The notes beneath the pieces are model-generated. The model saw only the letters and a program-made list of their open reading frames with translations. It had not been told where the DNA came from and ran no database searches. This document shows positions 9,156 to 19,700 of a stretch of DNA of 64,000 bases, in pieces (the stretch's first letter is position 1; every line of letters starts with the position of its first letter). Origin of the DNA: UBA4408 sp002389785 (GTDB lineage: Bacteria > Bacteroidota > Bacteroidia > UBA4408); the NCBI GenBank assembly GCA_035438985.1, contig DAORJK010000003.1, positions 186,001 to 250,000 of the forward strand, read 5' to 3'. The position numbers and the translations under genes were made by a program.

Positions 9156-10055
9156 TTACAGCAGCTTTTCTGTTTGATGAACATTTACCTTGCGTTCCAC
9201 AAATTCAATTATTTTGCCTGCTATATCCGCTTTTGTTGCATGCTCTATACCTTCTAGTCCGGGTGAAGAATTAACCTCAAGTACCAAGGGTCCGCGCTTC
9301 GATTGTAGCATATCCACACCTGCTATTGACAATCCTAATTTTTTTACGCATTTCAATGCTGTGCTTTTTTCCTCCTTTGTAAGTTTAACCAATTCGGCCG
9401 TCCCACCACGATGCAGGTTACTTCTAAATTCATCGGTTTTACCTTGTCTACGCATGGCTCCTACTACTTCTCCATCTACAATAAATACTCGTAAATCTGC
9501 GCCATTGGCTTCTTTCACAAATTCTTGTACTAAAATATTTGCATCCAAATCTAAAAAAGCTTCAAACATTGACTTTGCTGAATTGTATGTTTCCGCAAGC
9601 ACAACACCTATTCCTTGTGTCCCTTCTAATAATTTTATTACCACGGGTAGTCCTCCAACTTCCTCTAATATTAAATCAATGCTTTTAGCAGTAGAGGCAA
9701 AGGCTGTTTTAGGCATTCCTACTCCGGCACGAGCTAGCAATTGCAAACTGCGCAACTTATCACGCGAACGAACCAAGGCTTGAGATTCAGTTGCAGTAAA
9801 TACTTTCATCATTTCAAACTGACGAACAACGGCCGCACCATAAAAAGTAACTGAAGCCCCAATGCGAGGAATGATTGCATTTACACCCTCAATTTCCTCG
9901 TTTTTATAGATCACCTTTGCTTTGCTTTTTTCGAGAACCAGGGAGCATTTCAAGTGGTCTATAACAAGCATTTCGTGACCGCGTAATCGACCGGCTTCAA
10001 CAATTCTACGTGTTGAATACAAATCTGCATTACGCGACAATACTGCTATTTTCAT
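9156..10055 (-). CDS. rimK: RimK-family alpha-L-glutamate ligase
   Basis: ATP-grasp ligase that adds glutamate residues to a carboxyl group; the E. coli enzyme extends ribosomal protein S6. The N-terminal domain starts KIAVLSRNADLYSTRRIVEAG, as in RimK. The ATP-grasp core shows SRDKLRSLQLLARAGVGMP, GGLPVVIKLLEGTQGIGVVL, ILVQEFVKEANGADLRVFIV, and the C-terminal VLEVNSSPGLEGIE metal-binding segment (Glu and Asn ligands). The length of 299 residues equals that of the E. coli protein. It follows the rimB-like gene by 70 bases, a pairing also known in gammaproteobacteria (rimABK). Confidence 0.9.
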   Translation of the reverse strand: MKIAVLSRNADLYSTRRIVEAGRLRGHEMLVIDHLKCSLVLEKSKAKVIYKNEEIEGVNAIIPRIGASVTFYGAAVVRQFEMMKVFTATESQALVRSRDKLRSLQLLARAGVGMPKTAFASTAKSIDLILEEVGGLPVVIKLLEGTQGIGVVLAETYNSAKSMFEAFLDLDANILVQEFVKEANGADLRVFIVDGEVVGAMRRQGKTDEFRSNLHRGGTAELVKLTKEEKSTALKCVKKLGLSIAGVDMLQSKRGPLVLEVNSSPGLEGIEHATKADIAGKIIEFVERKVNVHQTEKLL

Positions 10056-10125
10056 TTGTTGATATTGTTTTGGACAAAACTAGGGTGATTTTTTAAACTA
10101 ATGCAAACAGAAGTGAAAGTAAAAA

Positions 10126-10569
10126 TTATTTTGCTTTTTTCTCTAATAAGTTCAACTCTGTTACGTCTACAATAAATCGATTATGTAGTAATTTACGTCC
10201 TACCAATACCGGATATTTCATACCTGCTCGGTCGGTTAACGAGAGTGTTGCCTGAATTTTTTTTCTTCCAATTTTAATAGGCGTTTTAATTGTAAAGCGG
10301 CTTTCAAAAATTCCACTCGAGTTTTTAATTTTTCTTTTTCCAAAGACTAAAAACTCATGTGTTTTTTCGCTATAACGGGGATGTGTATCGTCAAGTATTT
10401 TAAAGCATAAAACTGCTACTCCTGCTTTTTCTTCAACCCAAATTCTACTGCAATGCAGCGCCGCTGTATATGCTCCGGTATCAATTTTAGCTTCAACCAA
10501 TTTAAGTCCGAGGTCGGGAAAGGAAACCTTTTCTCTTCTGCCAATGATTATTTTTGTAGTACTATTCAC
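10126..10569 (-). CDS. RimB-like retropepsin-fold (ATP-dependent zinc protease family) protein
   Basis: Small protein (147 aa) of the family often annotated as ATP-dependent zinc protease (PF05618). KIDTGAYTAALHC at about residues 29-41 carries the DTGA catalytic aspartate motif of retropepsin-like proteases, and YPVLVGRKLLHNRFIVDV at the end is the matching second half of the fold. The start is a GTG at 10569. In Pseudomonas, RimB acts with RimK on ribosomal protein S6 glutamylation; the adjacency with rimK here supports an equivalent partnership by inference. Confidence 0.85.
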   Translation of the reverse strand: MNSTTKIIIGRREKVSFPDLGLKLVEAKIDTGAYTAALHCSRIWVEEKAGVAVLCFKILDDTHPRYSEKTHEFLVFGKRKIKNSSGIFESRFTIKTPIKIGRKKIQATLSLTDRAGMKYPVLVGRKLLHNRFIVDVTELNLLEKKAK

Positions 10570-10709
10570 CTAGTAAAAAATTTGATGGCAAGGTAACGAA
10601 AAGTGCTTGCTGGTAATGCAAGAGAACAAAACTTGTATTAATTATTAATCGCTACGAATGCAAAAATAAATAAATCGTATAAGGCATTTTATGCTGAGTT
10701 CAACAAAAA

Positions 10710-10740
10710 AACCGCTTTTGCTGAAACAGTAAAAGCGGTT
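10710..10740 (-). terminator. Rho-independent terminator after the OmpA-PD40 gene
   Basis: The stem is AACCGCTTTT (10710-10719) with AAAAGCGGTT (10731-10740), perfectly complementary, and an inner CTG/CAG pair around an AAA loop. Read on the minus strand, it is followed by TTTTTTG. It lies 20 bases past the stop of the OmpA-family gene and closes the adhesin operon. Confidence 0.85.
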
Positions 10741-10759
10741 ATAGTAGGACTACTCCAAC

Positions 10760-12658
10760 TTATCCTGTAATTTTCAATACCTTAATTTCGGTTCTGCGGT
10801 TAAGTTGATGTTCTTCTTCGGTACAGGTAATGCCATCATCGCACTTGTTGAGTAATTTCGTTTCTCCGTATCCTTTTGCTTTAAGTCGGGTACCTTCGAT
10901 TCCTTTACTAATCAAATAATCAACTGCTGATTTTGCTCGTTTATCTGATAAATTCAAGTTGTATTGATCGCTGGCACGACAATCGGTATGGGAGCTTAAT
11001 TCGATACTGATTTTACCGTTGTCACGTAAGAACTGAACCAATTTGTCTAGCTCTGCAGCTGCTTCTGGGCGAATATCCCATTTTCCTAAATCGTAATAAA
11101 TGTTTTCAATTACAATTGGTTTATCAATTACAATTGGCTCAAGCGCAAGGTCCTTGGTAATGCTCTCGCCTAACTTTGATTTAGGTACAAAAACCTTGTC
11201 TTTTTTTACGAAATAAAGGTCTTTTGAAGCAATAATATCGTAATGTTTGTTGGGCTTAATTTCATATTTGTATTTCCCATTTTCATCGGTCGTAACAAAT
11301 TCTTCGGTGCCATCGTCCATGTTCTTAAATAACACTTTTGCGCCGGGAAGGGGTTTGCCGGTAGCCTTATCGGTAACGGTACCTTCGGTATAATAAACCG
11401 GCTCTACAGGAGGTATTGCAGCCCATTCATAAATGCGGTCATCACCGCCGCGGTTGCTCGATAAGTATCCCGATTTAGCATCGGATTTCATTGAAAATGC
11501 GAAATCGTCTTTTTGAGAATTTAGTGGAGCTTTAATGTTCTCCGGACTGCTCCATTTGCTGCCATCCCATTTACATTTAAAAATATCTAATCCACCTAAA
11601 CTAACATTTCCATCAGATGAGAAATAAAACGAACTGTCTTCGTCGTGTGAATAAGGAAACGATTCTTTGCCGGGTGTATTTATTTCGGGACCCATGTTTT
11701 GTGGTTTTCCCCATTTGCCATCCCATTTGCTAAAATAAATATCTGAGCCTCCTTGTCCTCCGGGCATATCGCTGGTAAAATAAAGTGTTTTACCATCCGC
11801 CGAAAGTGAAGGATGCCCTACCGAATATTCATCACTGTTGAAGGGCATCTCTTCGCTACCCTCCCATTTACCATTTACCAATTTTGCTTTAAAAATTTTC
11901 AAATTGTTTTCACTTTTGCTACTAGCTTTTAGTTTCTTCTTAAAGTAATTGCTTCGGGTATAATACATCTCATCTCCACTTTTCGAGAAGGTTGCAGGAC
12001 CTTCGTGGTATAAGCCATTAACATCTCCTTCGATGCTGTGAGGTTTACTCCAGGTGCCACCTGATTTTTTTGCAGAATAAATATCGTAATAGGACTCACC
12101 AGACCATTCATCTTTTTTTCCCCCAATACCTACGGTTGTTTGTCCTGAAAAAACAACCTCGTCTTTACGTTCAATGGCACCAAAACAAGAAGCAAGTCCA
12201 TCAATCGCGGCCATTTCAACTTTAAACAATCCTTCTTCAGAAGTAAATGAAGCAGGATTGTTATTGGCATCGCGTAAAGCTTGAGCTGTTTTATCGTCAG
12301 GTTTTGATAAAAGGTATTTGTCTATCCAGGGTTTAGCTGCATCGCGTTTCCCATTATTTATTAATGCTTTTGCGTAGTAATAATAGTTTACAGGATCAAT
12401 GTCTTTTATCTTCACCACTTCGGCATAAGCCTCTTCTGCTTTATCCGATTTATTTATCAATCGATAACTATCGGCAAGTCGAATTACCGCCTGATTGCTT
12501 TGTGTTGATTTTAAAACCTTCCGATATCCATCAATTGCGGTAACATAATTATACGATTCGTACTCACGGTTGGCCTTTTTCAAATAATAACTAGTGCATC
12601 CGCTCAACAAAAGTGCGAGTGCAAAACTTGTTAAACTTACGGATAGTGTTTTTTTCAT
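10760..12658 (-). CDS. OmpA-family lipoprotein with TPR, PD40 repeats and carboxypeptidase-regulatory-like domain
   Basis: The N-terminus MKKTLSVSLTSFALALLLSGC is a lipoprotein signal with the acylated Cys at about residue 21. A TPR-like helical part follows (to about 130), then WD40-like PD40 beta-propeller repeats (motifs such as SADGKTLYFTSDMPGGQGGSD). Next is a CarboxypepD_reg-like domain (VTDKATGKPLPGAKVLF), and then a C-terminal OmpA domain with ELSSHTDCRASDQYNLNLSDKRA, which binds peptidoglycan. This domain order is typical for the third gene of SprB-like/PorP/OmpA operons. The ATG at 12658 is chosen because it begins the signal peptide; a TTG at 12679 is upstream. It follows the PorP gene by 93 bases and ends in a terminator. 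Probable role: anchoring the surface adhesin complex to the envelope. Confidence 0.9.
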   Translation of the reverse strand: MKKTLSVSLTSFALALLLSGCTSYYLKKANREYESYNYVTAIDGYRKVLKSTQSNQAVIRLADSYRLINKSDKAEEAYAEVVKIKDIDPVNYYYYAKALINNGKRDAAKPWIDKYLLSKPDDKTAQALRDANNNPASFTSEEGLFKVEMAAIDGLASCFGAIERKDEVVFSGQTTVGIGGKKDEWSGESYYDIYSAKKSGGTWSKPHSIEGDVNGLYHEGPATFSKSGDEMYYTRSNYFKKKLKASSKSENNLKIFKAKLVNGKWEGSEEMPFNSDEYSVGHPSLSADGKTLYFTSDMPGGQGGSDIYFSKWDGKWGKPQNMGPEINTPGKESFPYSHDEDSSFYFSSDGNVSLGGLDIFKCKWDGSKWSSPENIKAPLNSQKDDFAFSMKSDAKSGYLSSNRGGDDRIYEWAAIPPVEPVYYTEGTVTDKATGKPLPGAKVLFKNMDDGTEEFVTTDENGKYKYEIKPNKHYDIIASKDLYFVKKDKVFVPKSKLGESITKDLALEPIVIDKPIVIENIYYDLGKWDIRPEAAAELDKLVQFLRDNGKISIELSSHTDCRASDQYNLNLSDKRAKSAVDYLISKGIEGTRLKAKGYGETKLLNKCDDGITCTEEEHQLNRRTEIKVLKITG

Positions 12659-12751
12659 GTTTGGATAATTTGTTTTCAATTTCTGTAAGATTTACCGGAA
12701 AAATAGCGGCAGTTGGTAGCTTCCATTTCTCTTTCGTAGTACAGTTGTAAA

Positions 12752-13672
12752 TTAAAAATAGCGAGGGGTTTTTATTTTAATAACATCTTCACCAAAGTCA
12801 TACGAAATCATAATTTCATGTGAACCGGAATTAAACTTACTTAGCTTAGAGGTTGTATAATCAAAAGAATATCCTACTCTTATTCGGTTGTTAATTTGGT
12901 ACTCAAGCAAAGCTAAAATTGCATCTCCTGTTCGGTATGAAACACCGAGGCAAATGATATCGTTCAAAAACACATTCACATTAATATCCCCTTCTAGTGG
13001 AGCTGCCTTTTGGTATTTTAACAATACAGAAGGCTTTATTTTTATTTGATCGTTAACACTGAACACATATCCCGCATTAATAAAATAATGGCGTCTAACA
13101 AACGATGATTTCGTAACATCCAAATTAAAATTGTTTTTTGAATCGTATGCTAGCAAAGTGGGAATGGCAATACCGGCATATAATTTATTGGTGTAATAAT
13201 ATGCACCTGCTCCAAATTTAGGTAGCCAAGCACTTCGTTTATCGTTTGCAAAAACCTGGTCATCTTGGTCCCACACGGTAAGCGACGATACTGTAGAAGT
13301 GTAATTAGATACCCCTCCTTTCGCACCAAACGACAACTTACCAGGTCCTAATTTAATGTAATAGGAATAAGTAGCAAGTATATCGGTTTGCTTTGTCACG
13401 CCAATTCGATCGTGCGCAATTATTCCCCCAATACCCATGTGGCGGTCTTTTACCGGGCCATCGAGCGCTACAATACTCGTTTTTGGCGCTCCATTAAACC
13501 CCTCCCATTGACGACGGTGAATTAAGCTGGCGCTGTAGTATTTATGGCTTCCTGCATATCCGGGATTAATAAACAATCCGTTAAACATGTATTGACTCAA
13601 CATGATGTCTTGCTGTGCCTGCACTTCTACAACGGCACTAAAAATCAAGAAAGCGAGAATTAATTTCTTCAT
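12752..13672 (-). CDS. PorP/SprF-family type IX secretion membrane protein
   Basis: A signal peptide (MKKLILAFLIFSAVVEVQA) is followed at once by QQDIMLSQYMFNGLFINPGYAGS, the diagnostic opening of PorP/SprF proteins. The rest alternates aromatic and polar residues as in an outer-membrane beta barrel and ends ISYDFGED...RYF. SprF of Flavobacterium johnsoniae is needed for secretion and surface presentation of SprB, and a SprB-repeat gene lies just upstream (31 bases). Length (306 aa) is normal. This copy is therefore more likely a cargo-dedicated SprF paralogue than the core PorP, an inference from context. Confidence 0.92.
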   Translation of the reverse strand: MKKLILAFLIFSAVVEVQAQQDIMLSQYMFNGLFINPGYAGSHKYYSASLIHRRQWEGFNGAPKTSIVALDGPVKDRHMGIGGIIAHDRIGVTKQTDILATYSYYIKLGPGKLSFGAKGGVSNYTSTVSSLTVWDQDDQVFANDKRSAWLPKFGAGAYYYTNKLYAGIAIPTLLAYDSKNNFNLDVTKSSFVRRHYFINAGYVFSVNDQIKIKPSVLLKYQKAAPLEGDINVNVFLNDIICLGVSYRTGDAILALLEYQINNRIRVGYSFDYTTSKLSKFNSGSHEIMISYDFGEDVIKIKTPRYF

Positions 13673-13703
13673 GTTATTTTTCTATTAAGTTTTTTTTCAA
13701 TAA

Positions 13704-16700
13704 TTAGTTTCTTCTTAAATCAACATAGCCTTTCAAAATAATATCGCTGTTCTTGATTTTTAACACCACAAAATATGTCCCGTCTGGCAATGGTTCTCCT
13801 TTATCACTCAACCCTGTCCAGTCGCGATAATAGCTATCTTTTGTATACACTTGATTTCCCCAACGGTTAAATACAACAATTACGTTGTCCGGATAAATAT
13901 CCAAACCATGCACATAAAAATCATCATTTAACCCATCGCCATTCGGAGAAAACCCGCTCGGCATTTGTAATTCATAAGGTTCTCGTAGCTCAATGGTATC
14001 ACTTAAAGCACAGTTATAAGCGTCGGTAACAGTAACAATGTATACACCTTTAGGCATTGAATTTAAATTTTGACTGGCGCTGCTAAAGGTTCCTTCAATA
14101 TTGCTCCAGCTGTAGTTATAGTTTTGTGTTCCTCCGGTAACTATCGTTGTGATGACACCATCGCTCAATCCAAAATTACTGATGTTGTAATTGGCAGGCG
14201 GGAAACTTACGGCACTTAACTTAATTTTTAATGAGTCGGGAACATAAATTACTACCGGCGCTGATAGTGCTGTAACACATGAATTGCCATCTACTACGGT
14301 TACCGAATAATTACCACTCAACAAGCCTGAAATACTATTGGTAGTATCAGCTGCTGTAATGCCAGGGCCACTCCAACTATAAGAATAAGGACTAGTACCT
14401 CCACTTACAGTAAGTGAAATATTGGAAGGCAAATAAGAACAATCAACCGGCGGATGCGTTTCAATAATGGAAACCGTATTGGGCTCTATTAACGTGATGC
14501 ATTTCTGATTGCTTACACAGCCATTGGTATCTCTAACAACCAAACAGTAAGTTCCTTTTGGTACCCCACTAATATTCTGTGAAGTAGAACTAAATCCACC
14601 CGGACCGGTCCAGCCAAATGTAAATCCGATTGTACCACCTGTATACGAAGAACTTACCGCTCCATTGCTAAAGCCATTACAAGTAATGTTAAAGCCCCCA
14701 GCGTAAACCTGAGCAAGCAAGGTCGACGAAATGGTGTCGGGTTGAACAAGTGTATCTGAATAGGTCTTAAAGCAATTAATACTGTCGGTAATGGTTACAG
14801 TGTATATTCCTGCTGAAAGATTGGATATATCTTGTGTAACAGCACTGGTACTCCAACTGTAAGTATATGGGGCAATACCTCCTGTTACAGATAAATCTAT
14901 CGCTCCATCGGAACTTCCAAAACAAGTAACATTATTTCCTCCAGGGTATACGAATGGTGTAAGCACGCCTTCAATTGGGTTTCCCGGTTGTGTTAATGTA
15001 ATTGAATCGGTATACGCACAGGTATTGGTATCGAGCATTACCACAGTATAAGTTCCGGCATACAAATTAAACAAGGTATCGCTTGTTGCTGAAGCAAATA
15101 CCGCTGAATCGGCAAATCCATTAGGTCCTCGCCAATCGATTGTAAATCCTGGAGATCCCCCTGAAAAGCTCAGGTATATTGTTCCATCGTTTGAGCCGTT
15201 ACAACTTACGTTAAAACCACCAGCAAGCAAAGGCGATGAAAGTATACCGCTCAAGGCCGAAGTTGGCTGAGTTAAAGTTTGACATTGATTTACCGAACAT
15301 CCATTTGTATCAGTTACAGTTAAACAGTATTGGCCGGCTACCACACCAATTAAATCCTTAGTTGTTGCTGTAAATCCGTTTGGTCCAGTCCAGGAGTAAC
15401 TATATCCTTGAGTACCTCCACTTATGTTTGCAATAATTACGCCCGAAGAATCATTAAAGCAGCGAATGTTTAAACCGTTAACGTACACTGTTGGAACCAA
15501 GGTAAGCGCTAAGACCGCCGGTTGTGTTAGCACAATGCTATCGGTTTTTGTACAGCCGTTTGCATCGGTTATTAAAACTGAATAACTTCCAGCAGCCAAT
15601 CCGGTTAAGGTATCGTTGCTGGCGGTAAATCCACCCGGGCCTGACCATGCATGATTAAAAGGAGGCGCACCTCCAACTTCACTAATTATTATTGATCCGC
15701 TGTTATCGTTAAAACAACGCAAGCTGGTTCCACCAATAAATACCGGTGATGTTATAGTGTCATTAAGTTCAAGTGGTTCTGTTAAGGTCACTGTCACCAA
15801 TGTATCGCACCCATTTGCATCGGCTACAGCTATTGTATATGTTCCGGCATACAAGCTGTCGATGTTAGCTGTATTCGCTATCACTGTTCCTGCACTATCT
15901 GTCCAGGTGTAAGTATAAGGAGCCGTTCCACCGCCATCAATTACAGTAATAACACCGGTGTTGGTTCCACGGCAAGTGATATTGAATCCTCCCGCTACTA
16001 CGGTCGGTATTACTTGTGTTGACAAAGGCGTAGGCTGTGTGAGAACAATGTTTTTAGTAAGGTTACAACCATTTGTGTCGGTTACGGTTAACACATAGTT
16101 TCCGGCAACCAGATTAGTTAAAGAACTGGTATGAACATTTGTAACATTTGGACCATTCCAAGTGTAAGAATAAAGTGTTGTTCCTCCTGTAACTGTGCTG
16201 GTTATTGATCCACTTGAATCGCCATAACAGGAAATATTGTTGCCTCCAATAAAGGTTGGGCTAAACAAGGTAAAATCAAGTGCCGGCGGCTCAATTAAAG
16301 TATCTGTTTTTATCAAAATACAACCATTGTCATCAGTTATTGTTGCGGTATAAATTCCGGCAAATAATCCACTAATGTCTTCGTTGCTCGAAGTAAAACC
16401 TCCTGGCCCAACCCAACTGTAGTTGTAAGCAGGCGTACCACCTTGAACATCTAATGAATCAACTCCATTATTGAACCCGAAGCATGATATATTCCAACCT
16501 CCAATAAATTCAGGGCTAATTATACTGGCCAATAACACCGGTGGTTCATACAGCGAAATACTATCTCTGAATTCGCAACCATTCGGATCGGTTACCAAAA
16601 CATTATAACCTCCTGCGGGTAAATTAAATATATCTTGTGTTGTGTCGGAAGTGCTCCAAATAAATTCATATCCCGAAGTTCCGCCGGTTACTGTTAACGT

Positions 16701-19700
16701 AATAAACCCGGTTGAATCTCCATTACATCCAATGTTCCAACCTCCATTAAAAAACGAAGGAGCTAAACTTCCGGCCAAAGGATCCGGCTCTGTTAAAGTT
16801 ACAGCTTTAAATACTTCGCAACCATTGGCATCAGTTGCTGTTAAAATATATAGTCCGGCAAATAAATTGCAAATATCTTCATTCGTTGAATTATAACCAT
16901 TTGGCCCGGTCCAGGAATAAGTGTAGGGTGCAGTTCCTCCGCTTACAGTAGCATCAATACATCCATCTTGCGCACCATTACAAGAAATGTTGTTTCCGCC
17001 AATAAATGTACGTTCTGTAGTGTTTAATACTAATAAAGGCGGTTGGGTGAGTGTGATACTGGTGGAAGTTGTACAACCTTTGCTATCCACCACAACAACG
17101 GTATATGTTTTCGCTTTTAAGCCACTCAAGTTTTGAGTAAAGGCGGTAGCAAATCCTGCTGCGGTCCAAGTAAATGTATAAGGACCGGTTCCTCCGGTTA
17201 CAACCAAATTAATATTTCCTGTGCTGGCACCGTTACAAGTAATATTATAGCCACCATTAACAACCGGGCTGCTTGCGCTTGCACTTAAATTTGATACTGG
17301 TTGGGTAATGGAGTCCACACCGCTTACTGTACATGCATTGTCATCGCTTACTGTAAGATTGTAAATACCGGCTGTTAAACCAGAAAGGTTCGGTGAATTT
17401 GGGCATCCTATACATGCCCCAGACCAGGTGTAGTTGTAGTTTCCGACACCTCCTGTTACACTAGCATTTATGGTACCATTTACTCCGCCAAAACAATTTA
17501 CGTTGGTAATACCGGTGAAGCTTAAATTAAGTGCGGCCGGCTGGGTGATTTCATAATGTATCGAAGTTGTACTACAATTGTTTGCATCGGTAATTACCAC
17601 ACTGTAAAAGCCCGCAGGCAAACCTGATGGATTGGGAATGTTACCAATGATTGCCGGTACCCAGCTGTAGGTAAAAGGAGCTAATCCTCCATTTACTGTG
17701 AGTGTGATAGCACCGGTTAATGCTCCATTGCAAAGCACATTTGTAATATTACTAGAAACTAAAGTAGAATCAAGTGGTGGTAATGTTGGTATGTTAGCGG
17801 TTGCTTGAGCTGAACAATTATTGCCATCTTTTACAGTTACTGTATAGTTGCCACCAACAAGGTTAACAGCTGTTTGAGTCAATTGTTGAGGAACAGTATT
17901 CCAGGTGTAAGTGTAGGATCCAACACCACCGGTAGCAAGGGCTTTTATACTTCCTCCTGCTGCACCATTGCATCCCGATAAGGTTACTACCGAATCAATT
18001 ACAAAAAGTTGTGTTGGCTGAGTGAGTGTAAAACTTGTATCTGAGGTAAAACAACCATTACTATCGCTTACTCGCACAGTATAGGTTCCTGCAACTAAGT
18101 TTGAAATGGAAGAAACATTTCCAAAAGGAGCGCCTGTGCCCGACCATAAATATGTAAATACTCCTGTTCCTCCGGTTACAGATAAGGCTATGCTTCCGGT
18201 ATTTCCACCAAAACAAGCTATATTAAAGCCATTGGGATTTGGAATATTGGCAATAGGAACAATTGGATCAGGCTGTGTAAGCGTAATGCTAGTGGTAACT
18301 GAACATAGATTAGAATCGCGAACAGTCACTGAATAAAGTCCTGCAGCTAACCCAAAAATGTCTTCTGTTGAAGCTGTATATCCAGCAGGACCGGTCCAGG
18401 TAAAGGTGTAAGGTGCAGAGCCTCCACTTACCGTTAAGTTTATCGCTCCTGTAGGTTGATTGTTACACAAAATTCCGGTTTGTATGGCTGCATTTGCTGT
18501 AAGTACAGCCGGTTGAGTAAGCACAATTTGATGCTCTAAGTTGGGATTTGAACAGCCACTTGCATCGGTTATTGCAACTGTATATGAACCAGCTCCTGCA
18601 TTACAAATAGAAGGTGTTGAAGGGAAAGGGCTACCGGGACCTGACCACACATAATTGTATGGAGGTACCCCACCACTAACACTTGTACTTAAACATCCTG
18701 TAGTTGTGCCATTACAAGTAACTATTGAAGAAACTGCTAAGTTACTGGTAATAGAGTCCGGCTCTGTTAAGATTACTACTTCGTTATCAATACATCCATT
18801 CTGATCGGTAATGATTAATTCATAAGTAGCAGCTGTTAAAGTACTAATGTTGGCGGTAGTTGCAGCTATCACTCCCGGAGGGTTTGTTTTTATCCAAGTA
18901 CGAGTATAAGGAGGTGTTCCACCGGAAGTAGTTGTATTAATAAATCCATTGTTACCTCCATTACATTGCACCTGAAAGCCTCCTGGGTAAGTTGAATTGG
19001 TGTGATTGGTTATTAAAGAGCTCGGTTGAGTAACTGTAATTACCGTGGTGTCTTTACAATTGTTGGCATCGGTGATAATTACAGTATAAAAACCATTGTC
19101 AAGGTTTGCTAAATCCTGTGTGGTTACATTCACAATCGATGGACCATTCCAATTATAGGTATAAGGAGTAACACCTCCAAATGGAGTAATGTTGATGGTT
19201 CCCGTATTACCACCTGCGCATGGGGCCGAGGTCATTACAAAACTAAGTGAATCATCGCTTGGTTCTGTCAAGGTGATGCTGGTAGTAGTTGAGCAACCTT
19301 TTGTATCACTTACAATTACTGAATACAAACCAGCTGCAACCCCGGTTAAATCTTCAATAGAAGACGTAAAGGTGCTTGGCCCACTCCAAGTATAAGTGTA
19401 TGCAGGATTACCTCCACTAACCGCTAGGTTAATGTTGGTGGTTCCTCCATAACATGCGATAGAAAAACCATTGAAGTTGGTGGTTGTTGCAATTGCCGAT
19501 AAATTTCCCGTAGGTTGTGTAATGGTTGCATTTAGTACAATTGGAGTCGCGCAACCATTGTGATCAAACACCTGAACTGTATAATTACCTGCGATTAAAT
19601 TTGCAGCAACCGCAGCATTATTTACAAATGGCCCGCCGGGTCCACTCCATGAATAATCATAAACCCCGCTTCCTCCGCTTGCAGTAACAATTATTTGTCC

